Assembly: GCF_001426995.1 (NCBI RefSeq)
Contig: NZ_LMFY01000001.1
Coordinates: 2,415,675-2,479,674, forward strand
Origin: Microbacterium sp. Root553
GTDB taxonomy: Bacteria > Actinomycetota > Actinomycetes > Actinomycetales > Microbacteriaceae
Direction of reading: 5' to 3'
Length of the DNA: 64,000 bases
The notes under the pieces: model-generated
Seen by the model: only the letters and a program-made list of their open reading frames with translations
What the model was told of the DNA's origin: nothing
Databases searched by the model: none
Made by a program: the position numbers and the translations under genes
Shown here: piece by piece, positions 1 through 7,991 of the stretch
Layout: the number at the start of each line of letters is the position of its first letter
Position numbering within the stretch: position 1 is the stretch's first letter

Positions 1-1762
1 GGATGATGTTCTGGTTGATGATCCGTCGACCGCGCCGGGCGTGATCGAACGCCCGCGGGATGAGGCGCAGATCATGGCCGGTGAAGGCCACGTCGGCGGA
101 TTCGATCGCTGCGTCGGAGCCTGTCGCGCCCATCGCGATGCCGACGTCTGCGCTAGCGAGGGCCGGGGCATCGTTGATGCCGTCGCCGATCATCGCGACC
201 GGTCCTGCCTTCGACAGTTCTGCGATCGCGGTCGCCTTGTCCTCCGGGCGCAGCTCCGCTCGCACGGCGCTGATCCCGGCCTGCGCAGCCAGAGCACGAG
301 CGGTCCGGGCGTTGTCGCCGGTGAGCATCGTCACGCCGACGCCCTGGCCGGTGAGTGTCCGGACTACGTCAGAGACTTCAGGGCGCAGCTCGTCACGGAC
401 GCCGATCGCGGCGACCGGTGACCCGTCGCGGTGCACGATGACGACGGTCATGCCCTGCTCTTCCAGCGTTGCGACCCGCTCGACGAGGTCGCCGGCGTCC
501 AGCCAGCGGGGACTGCCGACGGTGATTCTCGATCCGTCGACGGTGCCGTCAATACCGTGGCCGGCCTGCTCGGTCACATCTGCAGCTGCCGGTGTCCCCG
601 AGGCTGCGGCGGTGATTGCTGAGGCAAGAGGATGTGTGCTGTGCTGCTCCAGGGCAGCCGCCCACGCCAACGCCTGGACCTCGGTTACACCGTTCGTGGT
701 GAGCACGGCGGTGACCACGGGCTCGTTGCGGGTGAGGGTTCCGGTCTTGTCGACGGCGACGTGCCGGACCGTCCCGAAGCGCTCGAAAACGGCGCCGGAC
801 TTGATGATCACACCGAACTTGCTCGCCGCACCGATCGCAGCGACGACCGTCAGCGGCACCGAGATCGCCAGCGCACACGGGGAGGCCGCGACGAGCACGA
901 CGAGCGCGCGGGTGATCCACACCTCGGGGTCGCCCAGCAGCGAACCGATGATCGCGACAAGCGCTGCGAGGATCAGCACGCCGGGCACCAGCGGGCGGGC
1001 GATCCTGTCCGCGAGACGAGCACGCTCGCCCTTCTCGGTCTGTGCTTTCTCTACCAGTTCGACGATCGTGGTGAGCGAGTTGTCGGTGCCCGCAGCCGTC
1101 GTTTCGACCTCCAGCGCGCCGGCGCTGTTGATCGCGCCGGCCGACACAACATCGCCAGGCTGGACCTCGACCGGGATCGACTCCCCAGTGATCGCCGAGG
1201 TGTCCAGGCTGGAGCGACCGGAGCGGACGATCCCATCCGTTGCGATCCGCTCGCCCGGGCGGACCACCATGACCTGACCGACCATAAGCTCTCTCGCTTG
1301 CACCTGCACAGCGTTGCCGCCCTGCAGCACGGTCGCTGTTTCCGGGACGAGCTTCAGGAGCGCCCGTAGCCCCCCGCGGGCCCGGTCCATCGCCTTGTCT
1401 TCGAGCGCCTCAGCGATCGAGTACAGGAACGCCAGAGCCGCGGCCTCCTCGACGTATCCGAGGACGACTGCACCGATGGCGCTGATGGTCATCAGCAGTC
1501 CGATGCCGAGCTTGCCCTTGAACAGCTTTCGTATCGCGCCAGGCGTGAACGTCGACGCACCCAGCAGCAGACCGGCCCAGAACAGCACGAGCGCCGGAAT
1601 CTCGAGGCCGGACCACTCGAGGATCAGGCCGACGAGGAACGCAACGCCGGAAAGGACCGGCACCATGATCCCGCGGTCCCTCCACCACGGCCGCTCAGCC
1701 TCTTCGTGTTCCTCTCCCGCCGGGGCGGCGGACTCGTGCTCGCAGCCGCACGCCGCGCTCAC
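1..1762 (-). CDS. CtpG-like heavy-metal P1B-type ATPase (3' end outside window)
   Basis: This is a cytoplasmic-membrane metal-exporting ATPase; about 587 residues are visible and the C-terminal membrane helices lie beyond the window start. The frame shows the actuator TGES motif, the phosphorylation motif DKTGT, an HP motif (STHPLA) and GDGINDAP. The ion-path motif in the core helix reads SPC (ASPCALAIS) instead of the CPC of CadA/ZntA. There is no N-terminal HMA domain, only a short Cys/His-containing tail (CGCEHE). The GTG start at 1762 overlaps the stop of the CmtR-like gene by 4 nt, so the two are translationally coupled. In Mycobacterium tuberculosis ctpG lies close to cmtR, which supports Cd/Pb/Zn export. 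The exact metal is inferred from context. Confidence 0.93.
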   Translation of the reverse strand, partial: MSAACGCEHESAAPAGEEHEEAERPWWRDRGIMVPVLSGVAFLVGLILEWSGLEIPALVLFWAGLLLGASTFTPGAIRKLFKGKLGIGLLMTISAIGAVVLGYVEEAAALAFLYSIAEALEDKAMDRARGGLRALLKLVPETATVLQGGNAVQVQARELMVGQVMVVRPGERIATDGIVRSGRSSLDTSAITGESIPVEVQPGDVVSAGAINSAGALEVETTAAGTDNSLTTIVELVEKAQTEKGERARLADRIARPLVPGVLILAALVAIIGSLLGDPEVWITRALVVLVAASPCALAISVPLTVVAAIGAASKFGVIIKSGAVFERFGTVRHVAVDKTGTLTRNEPVVTAVLTTNGVTEVQALAWAAALEQHSTHPLASAITAAASGTPAAADVTEQAGHGIDGTVDGSRITVGSPRWLDAGDLVERVATLEEQGMTVVIVHRDGSPVAAIGVRDELRPEVSDVVRTLTGQGVGVTMLTGDNARTARALAAQAGISAVRAELRPEDKATAIAELSKAGPVAMIGDGINDAPALASADVGIAMGATGSDAAIESADVAFTGHDLRLIPRAFDHARRGRRIINQNII

Positions 1763-2118
1763 GCGTCAGCCCCTGCTCCGCAGCAGCCCGGCACCGTGCA
1801 GGCCGAGTCCACACACGGCGCGTGCTCGTCCACAGCCAGCGTCACATCCACAAGCGCGAGGAGGGCCGCGGCGAGATGAGGGTCGGCGATCTCGTAGCGG
1901 GTTTGCCGGCCCTCAGGCTCGGCGACAACGATCCCGCAGTCACGCAGGCAGGTGAGATGGTTCGACACGTTGGAGCGCGTCAGCTCTAGCTCACGGGACA
2001 GGACTGCGGGGTAGCTCGGGCCACCGAGCAGAGTCATGAGAATCCGAGAACGCGTAGGATCAGCCATGGCGCGGCCGAGCCGGTTCATGACGTCGAGACG
2101 AGAAGCAATGGTCAGCAT
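1759..2118 (-). CDS. cmtR: CmtR-like ArsR-family Cd/Pb sensor
   Basis: This is a 119-residue winged-helix repressor that should release the operator when it binds Cd(II) or Pb(II). The family signature is complete: the recognition region reads TRSNVSNHLTCLRDCG, placing Cys57 and Cys61 at the positions of the M. tuberculosis CmtR ligands, and a third ligand, Cys102, sits in EHAPCVD. Extra cysteines near the C-terminus (CTVPGCC) may add ligands. The gene precedes the P-type ATPase with a 4-nt GTGA overlap. It is divergent from the membrane acyltransferase-like gene. Sensing of Cd/Pb is inferred from the conserved cysteines. Confidence 0.9.
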   Translation of the reverse strand: MLTIASRLDVMNRLGRAMADPTRSRILMTLLGGPSYPAVLSRELELTRSNVSNHLTCLRDCGIVVAEPEGRQTRYEIADPHLAAALLALVDVTLAVDEHAPCVDSACTVPGCCGAGADA

Positions 2119-2146
2119 AAGCTGAACTATACAGTCTCCGCTGACC
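2110..2146. promoter_or_regulatory. cmtR promoter region with inverted repeat
   Basis: Perfect 7-bp arms GGTCAGC (2110-2116) and GCTGACC (2140-2146) flank a 23-bp spacer. On the minus strand a good -10 hexamer, TATAGT, occupies 2131-2126, so transcription would begin within about two bases of the cmtR ATG at 2118, giving a leaderless mRNA. No convincing -35 element is seen. The repeat spans the promoter and start codon, which suits an autorepressor site. Confidence 0.45.
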
Positions 2147-2247
2147 TATTTCCTATGCGGTCAAGCCAATGCCCTCAGGGCATGGTCTTCGAGCCCGAAA
2201 GAACGCTGCCGCCCAGAATGCACAGGCGAGCTCGACGCGTCTCTGAC

Positions 2248-3204
2248 ATGAGCCGTCTTCTGGTTCCGGACGCGCTCCGCGGGTTCGCGATTGTCGCGAT
2301 GCTCATCGCGCACGCTGCTCCGTTCGTGCCGAACGCACCGTGGGCGGTGCAATTCGTCACGGCGAACTTCAGTAGTGTCGCGTCGCCGCTCTTCGCACTC
2401 GTCATGGGCATGTCGGCGGAGCTTGTGTGGAGACGCGGCGGCGCTGCGGGGGTGACGTTGCTGCAACAGGCTCTGCGTGGCCTGTTCCTCATCGTCCTGG
2501 GTGTGTGGATGGCCACGTGGGGCTCCTGGCTGGCGGTCATCCTGAGCTATCTCGGGCTGCTCATCATCCTCGGCGCGCCCCTTCTACTCCTGCGCAGCTC
2601 GGTCGTGATCGCCGCGACAGCGGTCCTTGTCCTGGCCAGTCAGCCATTGCTGAGCGTCGCACGCACCTGGATTTGGGTCTACACCGCGCCGCCGCCCGTG
2701 CGTGAGGTCACGACCTGGATGTTCCTGGGCCCTCAGTATCGGGTGGTCAACCTGTTGCCGGTGTTCCTCATCGGTGCCCTGTTGATCCGTCACGGCTTGA
2801 AACGCGATCGCTTGTTGTGGATCATGGCGGCTGTGGCGCTGTTGGCGTATCTTGCCTGGGGTTTCGGGCAGCGCTTCGGCACGGTGTTATCGGGGGACTA
2901 CCTGGACTCTCTGAGGGATATTGGCTTGGTGTTCGCCGTCTACGTCTGCGTTGTGCTGGGGGCTACGGTGAGGCGGGAGCATGCAGAGCGTTTTTGGGGT
3001 GCTGTCTTTGTTCCCCTGTGCGCGTGCGGTCAGGTGGCGTTGTCCCTGTACTTGCTGCACGGCGGTCTCATCGCACTCTGGAGTAACGCGTATGGCCGCC
3101 CTGCCGAGAACTTCTACTTGGGATGGCTGGTGATCGTTCCGGGCATGATCGGGGCGGGTTGGGTGTGGTGGCGGTTAGTTGGAACTGGTCCAGTTGATGG
3201 GTGA
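2248..3204 (+). CDS. Multi-pass membrane protein, DUF418/DUF1624-like acyltransferase type
   Basis: This is an integral membrane protein of about 318 residues with roughly eight to ten hydrophobic helices. The N-terminus carries the pattern PDALRGFAIVAMLIAH, typical of the membrane acyltransferase and DUF1624/DUF418 groups (Arg-Gly after the first Asp, then a His in the first helix). The frame is open from 2155, but the ATG at 2248 places this motif at the start and is preferred. It is divergent from cmtR across 129 nt and ends before a hairpin. Its substrate is unknown, and nothing ties it to metal resistance except location. Confidence 0.65.
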   Translation: MSRLLVPDALRGFAIVAMLIAHAAPFVPNAPWAVQFVTANFSSVASPLFALVMGMSAELVWRRGGAAGVTLLQQALRGLFLIVLGVWMATWGSWLAVILSYLGLLIILGAPLLLLRSSVVIAATAVLVLASQPLLSVARTWIWVYTAPPPVREVTTWMFLGPQYRVVNLLPVFLIGALLIRHGLKRDRLLWIMAAVALLAYLAWGFGQRFGTVLSGDYLDSLRDIGLVFAVYVCVVLGATVRREHAERFWGAVFVPLCACGQVALSLYLLHGGLIALWSNAYGRPAENFYLGWLVIVPGMIGAGWVWWRLVGTGPVDG

Positions 3205-3245
3205 TGGGCTGGCTCAGCGGACGACGTCCCAAGGCTTTCTCGCTT

Positions 3246-3262
3246 CGCCCGTAGAACGGGCG
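3246..3262 (+). terminator. Hairpin after the membrane protein gene
   Basis: A perfect 7-bp stem, CGCCCGT/ACGGGCG, closes a 3-nt loop 42 nt after the stop codon. There is no T-run, which is common for terminators in high-GC actinobacteria. Confidence 0.45.
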
Positions 3263-3320
3263 CGTGGCTCACGGGTTCGCAAGAAGACTTGATTGGTGGG
3301 GCTGGTATCATCCTGAGGTC

Positions 3321-3794
3321 ATGGTCGTCCACGGTCGCGCTCACAAATGCGTTAGCCGAGCCGACGAGTTCCTGATAACGAAGATCATTACAGCCCTCGG
3401 GCTGGCGCTTCTTCTCGTTGTCGGAGCATGGCCGGGCGGCCATCGTGACGTGACAGATACGACTCCGTATCTGAGCACGACATCCTCGTCGTCACTAGGG
3501 ACGCCTTCTGTCGGCCAGGACTCCGCTGGTTCCGGTGAAAGCGTTGTCGGCGCGACCGCCGAACAATTCGTGACCGGGGATACCGCAAACGACATCGTGA
3601 TCGGTGTTGCCGGGTGCCTCTTGGGTATCATCTGCTGCTTCTTGGTGCTCATCGTCACGCGGACCTTCCGCCGGCACGTCCCCGGTTCTCACATTCGCGA
3701 ACGTTTGCCGCGCGCACCATCACTGGCGGCCATGACGGGGCGCCTGTTCGCATTGCCTCCTTCTCTCACACAGCTTTCTCTGTCGCGGACCTGA
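3321..3794 (+). CDS. DUF6153-like small membrane protein (first copy)
   Basis: This 157-residue protein has an N-terminal membrane segment near residues 22-37, a Ser/Thr-rich linker, and a second very hydrophobic segment containing GCLLGIICCFLVLIV. The C-terminus ends PPSLTQLSLSRT, closely matching the end of the protein at 19605-20072 (PPSLTVLCISRT), so the two appear to be relatives. The ATG at 3321 is preferred over the in-frame ATG at 3264 because the intervening residues look non-coding. It opens the long operon 72 nt before the DsbA-like gene. Function is unknown; the family name is recalled from its C-terminal signature. Confidence 0.6.
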   Translation: MVVHGRAHKCVSRADEFLITKIITALGLALLLVVGAWPGGHRDVTDTTPYLSTTSSSSLGTPSVGQDSAGSGESVVGATAEQFVTGDTANDIVIGVAGCLLGIICCFLVLIVTRTFRRHVPGSHIRERLPRAPSLAAMTGRLFALPPSLTQLSLSRT

Positions 3795-3865
3795 CTCTGG
3801 CGGCGCCATCTCTTCGATGGCGCTCCACTGGTCGCCCTCGTTCGTTGTGTGTGTTTGGAGTGTCT

Positions 3866-4531
3866 ATGAAATCTTCCGTGAAAGCGGTACTTGTCACCGT
3901 TGCTCTCGCCGTGGTGTTGCTGGTCGTCGCGCTGGTCTTCGTCCTTGTCAATCAGAATCGAGCTGCCGCACCCGAGACGGGGACCGCTGACGGTCCACAG
4001 GTCGTCCGTGAGAACTCGCATGTCCTCGATGACGGAGGGGAAGGGGCGGTGACGGTTGTCGAATTCCTCGATTTCGAGTGCGAGGCCTGCGGTGCGTTTT
4101 ATCCCCTCGTCGAGGATCTCCGCGGCAAGTTCGATGGCGAGATCACGTACGTGATCCGCTACTTCCCGCTGCCTGGTCACCTCAACTCGAAGAACGCCGC
4201 AATCGCTGCCGAAGCCGCAGCGCAGCAGGGGCGGCTGGAAGACATGTATCACCGCCTGTTCGAGACGCAGCCTCAATGGGGTGAGGCTCAAGAGTCTCGT
4301 GCGGACCTGTTCCGGGGGTTTGCGGAGGAACTCGGATTGGACATGGCCGCGTTCGATGATGCGGTCGCTGATCCGGCGACAGCAGAACGGGTCCAGTTCG
4401 ATCTCGACGAGGGTGAGCAGCTCGGTGTCAGCAGTACCCCCTCGTTCTTCATCGATGGAGAGCCTGTCGTGCTGGAAACGTGGACCGACCTGGAGGACAG
4501 CATTGAAGCCGCGGTGAACGGTGCTGAATGA
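3866..4531 (+). CDS. Membrane-anchored DsbA-family thiol oxidoreductase
   Basis: This is a 221-residue extracytoplasmic thioredoxin-fold protein. Residues 5-30 form an uncleaved signal-anchor, followed by a thioredoxin fold with the active site CEAC in FLDFECEACGAFYP and the cis-proline loop VSSTPSFF. The Asp/Phe-rich context is that of DsbA/BdbD-type oxidases. The ATG at 3866 is chosen because it begins directly before the membrane anchor. Its stop overlaps the next start by 4 nt (ATGA). It probably forms disulfides in exported proteins of the island, and could also protect envelope thiols under copper or cadmium stress (inference). Confidence 0.85.
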   Translation: MKSSVKAVLVTVALAVVLLVVALVFVLVNQNRAAAPETGTADGPQVVRENSHVLDDGGEGAVTVVEFLDFECEACGAFYPLVEDLRGKFDGEITYVIRYFPLPGHLNSKNAAIAAEAAAQQGRLEDMYHRLFETQPQWGEAQESRADLFRGFAEELGLDMAAFDDAVADPATAERVQFDLDEGEQLGVSSTPSFFIDGEPVVLETWTDLEDSIEAAVNGAE

Positions 4532-5517
4532 TGGCGCGTTCGCTATCGCACCGTCGCGTCATCATCGTTGGCGCCGGGCATTCCGGATTGGCGACAGCCG
4601 CCGCGCTCAGGTCCTCCGGGCTTGAGCCACAGAAAGACTTCGTGATCATCGATTCTGCACCCCCCGGTCAACGAAGCTGGGCCACACGGTGGCAGTCGAT
4701 GAAACTGCGCAGTGCGGCACGCCACAGTGTCGTCCGCGGGTTCCCTTTCCCGGGCGATGAAGATCGTCATCCGAGTGCGGATGAGATGTCCGACTATCTG
4801 TCTTCGGTGGAGAAAGCCATCGGTGTGAAGACCGTGTGGAGCACACGAGCTCTTGGAGTCAACCGGTTGGGCGACGGATCCACGCTGCATCTGTCGACCT
4901 CCGCCGGGGAAGTGCAAACACGAAATGTGGTCTGTGCAACGGGAGCTGCCGCCGTGCCGCGCATACCGGGGTGGCGCCAGGAACTGGCAGTGCCCGGTGT
5001 TGTGCTGCATTCCAGCCAGTACCTCGACCCCGCGCAGATACCCCCCGGCCGCGTGTTGATCGTTGGCGGCGGATACAGCGGAGTGGAGATTGCTGAAGAA
5101 CTCACGTCCTCCCACGACGTCACCCTCGCGACTCGAGCGGAACCACCACGGGCATCAGAGCGGCCCATCTGGTCAAGGCTGCGACGTAAGGGTCCGATGT
5201 CCGAGGCACGCCCCCGCGCAGCTTCGACAGACGTCACTCATGCCGCCGCCGTAACGGGGGTCAACGGAGACACCGTGATGTTCGCCGATGGGGCGTCCAT
5301 GAAGCCGCAATCCCTGATCCTCGCGACCGGGTACGAGCCGGCAGACGGATGGCTGCCCGATTCGGAGCCCCCCGGGCAGCCATTACACGTCAGTGCACGC
5401 ATCCCCGGACTGTTCACTGTTGGCATGCCGCGATACTCCCGGGCGGACGCTGACACCCTCGCTGGGGCGAGCCGTGAAGCGGCGACCGTCGCCCGGCTAA
5501 TCGTCGGACGGCCATAA
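4528..5517 (+). CDS. FAD/NAD(P)-dependent oxidoreductase, CzcO/flavin-monooxygenase-like
   Basis: This is a 329-residue two-dinucleotide-fold flavoprotein. The N-terminal FAD site is VGAGHSGLATA, and a second Rossmann motif GGGYSGVEIAEE starts near residue 180. An ATGYEP segment precedes the C-terminal FAD contact region. The family includes putative flavoproteins annotated CzcO, found beside CDF exporters, and here the CDF gene follows after 9 nt. The substrate is not known. The start overlaps the DsbA-like stop by 4 nt; an ATG one codon later is equally possible. Confidence 0.8.
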   Translation: MMARSLSHRRVIIVGAGHSGLATAAALRSSGLEPQKDFVIIDSAPPGQRSWATRWQSMKLRSAARHSVVRGFPFPGDEDRHPSADEMSDYLSSVEKAIGVKTVWSTRALGVNRLGDGSTLHLSTSAGEVQTRNVVCATGAAAVPRIPGWRQELAVPGVVLHSSQYLDPAQIPPGRVLIVGGGYSGVEIAEELTSSHDVTLATRAEPPRASERPIWSRLRRKGPMSEARPRAASTDVTHAAAVTGVNGDTVMFADGASMKPQSLILATGYEPADGWLPDSEPPGQPLHVSARIPGLFTVGMPRYSRADADTLAGASREAATVARLIVGRP

Positions 5518-5526
5518 AGGAGCACC

Positions 5527-6441
5527 ATGACAGAAACAGGGCACAGTCACGGTATCGGTGACGCCACTCCCCGCAATCGCCTGGTCATCGCGTTCGCGAT
5601 CACCTCCTCGGTCTTCATCATCGAAGTAGTCGGGGCAATCATCACAGGCAGCCTCGCACTGCTCGTTGATGCGGCGCACATGCTCACCGATGTCGTCGGG
5701 TTGGCGATGGCCGTCACCGCTGCGCATCTGATGAACCGTCCCCCGACTCCCAAGTACACCTTCGGTCTTCAACGCACTGAGGTGCTCGGTGCACTCGCTC
5801 AAGCAGCTCTGCTGCTCGGAGTGGGCATCTTCGCGCTCGTGGAAGGCGTACGTCGGCTGTTCGAGCCCCCGGAGATCGCTTCGGGAAGTCTGCTGTTCTT
5901 CGGCATCGTCGGTCTCGTCGCCAACATCGCCTCCATGCTCGTATTGTTCAGCGGCCGCGGGCGCAATCTCAACATGCGCGCCGCGTTCCTCGAGGTCGTC
6001 AACGATGCCCTCGGTTCCGTCGGCGTCATCGCCAGCGCCATCCTCATCGCCGTTTTCGGTTGGTATCAGGCGGACGCTGTCGCGGGCGTCTTAATCGCGC
6101 TACTCATCATTCCCCGCACCCTCATCCTGTTGCGAGCATCCGGCCGGGTCCTGTTGGAGTCCACACCTGCCGGTCTCGACCTCGAGGATGTTCGCCGCCA
6201 CATCCTTGCCCTTCCGCACGTGGTCGCGGTGCACGACCTCCACGCGACCCAGGTCTCGACCGACCTCCCCACGCTCACCGCCCATGTTGTGGTCGATGAC
6301 ACCGTCACGATGGAAGCTTCCGCCGAACTGCTGGCATCACTTCAGCAATGCGTCAGCGAACATTTCGCCGTGAGCATCGAACACTCCACCTTCCAGATTG
6401 AACCCGAATCCCACCCCGGAGAGCACGACACCCATGCATAA
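5527..6441 (+). CDS. czcD: Cation diffusion facilitator (CzcD-type metal exporter)
   Basis: This is a six-helix proton-coupled exporter of 304 residues with a cytoplasmic C-terminal domain. Helix 2 carries the metal site HMLTD (HxxxD). In helix 5 the matching motif reads EVVND (ExxxD), with Glu in place of the His usual in zinc CDFs. The ends are His-containing (GHSHGIG at the N-terminus, HPGEHDTHA at the C-terminus). A strong ribosome binding site, AAAGGAG, precedes the ATG. The 3' end overlaps the copC gene by 8 nt. Export of Zn, Cd or Co is likely; the Glu substitution may alter selectivity. Confidence 0.9.
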   Translation: MTETGHSHGIGDATPRNRLVIAFAITSSVFIIEVVGAIITGSLALLVDAAHMLTDVVGLAMAVTAAHLMNRPPTPKYTFGLQRTEVLGALAQAALLLGVGIFALVEGVRRLFEPPEIASGSLLFFGIVGLVANIASMLVLFSGRGRNLNMRAAFLEVVNDALGSVGVIASAILIAVFGWYQADAVAGVLIALLIIPRTLILLRASGRVLLESTPAGLDLEDVRRHILALPHVVAVHDLHATQVSTDLPTLTAHVVVDDTVTMEASAELLASLQQCVSEHFAVSIEHSTFQIEPESHPGEHDTHA

Positions 6442-7102
6442 ACGCCTCTCGGCACGCACCACTGCCGTCCTCACCACCCTGTTGTTGTCGGCATCCGTCG
6501 TACTTGGGGCTGCATCTCCGGCCGCCGCTCATGACGACTTCGTTTCGTCGTACCCCACCGCCGACTCGACCATCAACGGATCCCCCGACGAGATCTCTCT
6601 GATGTTCACCGGAACCCTCACCGGTGGTGACGACGCAACGGTCGTCGAGGTTATCGATGAAAGCGGAGCAAACGTCGCCGTCGACCCGCCGACGGTGAGC
6701 GGTGACTCGATCACCCAACACCTCTCCCCGGACGCCGCAACCGGCATCTTCACCGTCCGCTGGAAGACCGTCTCCGCCGACGGACACCCGATCAGCGGAG
6801 AGTATGTCTACACCGTCACGCCCGCGATGGCCACGGAACCCAGCACTCCGACCACAAGCCCCACCCCTGAAACCTCCCCAACCGAGGAGCCGGAACCGGC
6901 CCGACCCGCGCAAACATACGGTGGCACGGCATCCGGCGGCGGCGCTTTCGAACTGCTGCCCCTGTTCTTCCTCTCGGGTCTAGCACTGATTCTGGGGATC
7001 GGCGTTGTGGGAGTGGTTATGGCCGGGCGCCAGCGTCACCAGCGCGACCGCGCACAGGCCGCCAAGGATGCCGCAGCTACGGAGAACGACGCCGATGCGT
7101 GA
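6434..7102 (+). CDS. copC: CopC-domain copper-binding protein, membrane-anchored (first copy)
   Basis: This 222-residue exported protein binds Cu(II) outside the membrane. A Sec signal ends ASPAAA, so that the mature protein begins HDDF, giving the N-terminal His ligand of CopC. The second site region reads ADGHPISG, containing the conserved Asp and His. After the beta-sandwich come a Pro/Thr/Glu linker and a C-terminal membrane helix (residues about 185-205) with a basic cytoplasmic tail, a layout common in Gram-positive CopC/YcnJ-like proteins. The ATG at 6434 is chosen because it starts the signal peptide. It overlaps lspA by 8 nt. Confidence 0.88.
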   Translation: MHKRLSARTTAVLTTLLLSASVVLGAASPAAAHDDFVSSYPTADSTINGSPDEISLMFTGTLTGGDDATVVEVIDESGANVAVDPPTVSGDSITQHLSPDAATGIFTVRWKTVSADGHPISGEYVYTVTPAMATEPSTPTTSPTPETSPTEEPEPARPAQTYGGTASGGGAFELLPLFFLSGLALILGIGVVGVVMAGRQRHQRDRAQAAKDAAATENDADA

Positions 7103-7634
7103 TCGAGTCCGCCGGTCGGCCGTGATGCTCATCGTCGCCGCCATCGTCATCCTGATCGATCAAGGCACCAAGACTCTTGCTCTGAACACGTTGCGGCAAG
7201 ATGCGCGTATACCGCTGATCGGTGACTGGCTCGGTCTTCAACTGGCCTTCAACCCCGGGGCGATCTTCTCGCTCGGGGAAGGTTCCACATGGGTCATCAC
7301 CGTCATCGGGGTCGCTGTCACCGCGGTCCTCATCGGTGCCGCCATCCGAGCCCGGAACGTCTGGTCGGCGGTTGGTTTCGGTTTCATCGTGGGCGGTGCG
7401 ATCGGAAACCTCATCGATCGCTTATTCTCGCCGCCCGCGTTCGGGATCGGGCACGTCACCGACTTCCTCGCCTACGGGAACCTGTTCATCGGCAACCTCG
7501 CCGATGTCGCTCTCGGCATCGGTGCCGTATTCCTCATCGTCGCGGGTCTGCGCACAAGCCGTCGCCGGCCAGACCCCGCGTCCCGCCCCGATCCCGTCGA
7601 CCCTGTACCCGCCGAAGAAACGGTTCACCCATGA
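7095..7634 (+). CDS. lspA: Lipoprotein signal peptidase II (island copy)
   Basis: This 179-residue, four-helix aspartic protease cleaves diacylglyceryl-modified prolipoproteins before the lipobox Cys. The family motifs are present: DQGTK in the first helix, FNPGAIFS, GNLIDRL with Asp108, VTDF with Asp123 and GNLADVAL with Asp137. The C-terminus ends in an extra Pro/Asp-rich tail. The start at 7095 lies inside the end of copC and the stop overlaps the next gene by 4 nt, so it belongs to the metal operon and is not the housekeeping copy, which is not in this window. A precedent is pbrC, an LspA homologue in the Cupriavidus lead operon. Confidence 0.93.
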   Translation: MRDRVRRSAVMLIVAAIVILIDQGTKTLALNTLRQDARIPLIGDWLGLQLAFNPGAIFSLGEGSTWVITVIGVAVTAVLIGAAIRARNVWSAVGFGFIVGGAIGNLIDRLFSPPAFGIGHVTDFLAYGNLFIGNLADVALGIGAVFLIVAGLRTSRRRPDPASRPDPVDPVPAEETVHP

Positions 7635-7966
7635 GTCCCAAAGAACGCGTCCCCTCCACTTACCAGCGGAATGCCCTGGCCCCCAGCCTCGTCGCCGCCG
7701 CGATCCTGTTCCTGGCCCCGGCGCTCTTCCAGGCGAACTGGGCACCGCTCGTCCTCTTCATCGCCTCGATTTTCGGGCTGATCGTCGGGTGGTTTGCGCT
7801 GCAGGCACGCCACTGGTGGTGGATCCCGGTTTTCCTCGCGATCGCCGTGCTCTGGAATCCGGTGATGCCGTTCCCCTTCTCCGGTGTCGTGTGGACCACA
7901 GCACAGCCCGTCGCGGCCGTGGTCTTCTTGGCAGCGGGTGCGACGATCAAGGTGATCCGGAAGTGA
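7631..7966 (+). CDS. DUF6804-like small membrane protein
   Basis: This is a 111-residue protein with three to four hydrophobic helices. Its sequence (YQRNALAP near the start, then WFALQARHWWWIPVFLAIAV) resembles the DUF6804 family of small actinobacterial membrane proteins. The start at 7631 overlaps the lspA stop by 4 nt. No catalytic motif is seen and no function is known; it could assist the neighbouring membrane enzymes. Confidence 0.6.
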   Translation: MSPKERVPSTYQRNALAPSLVAAAILFLAPALFQANWAPLVLFIASIFGLIVGWFALQARHWWWIPVFLAIAVLWNPVMPFPFSGVVWTTAQPVAAVVFLAAGATIKVIRK

Positions 7967-7991
7967 GCGGCGTGAGCTTCGCGTCACGACC

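Noticed and set aside
60..1277. Plus-strand frame at the window start
   Set aside because: It is antisense to the P-type ATPase, whose motifs TGES, DKTGT and GDGINDAP are all on the minus strand.
3289..3311. TTGATT and TATCAT as a -35/-10 pair before 3321
   Set aside because: The spacer is 11 nt, too short for a standard promoter; at most an extended -10 element.
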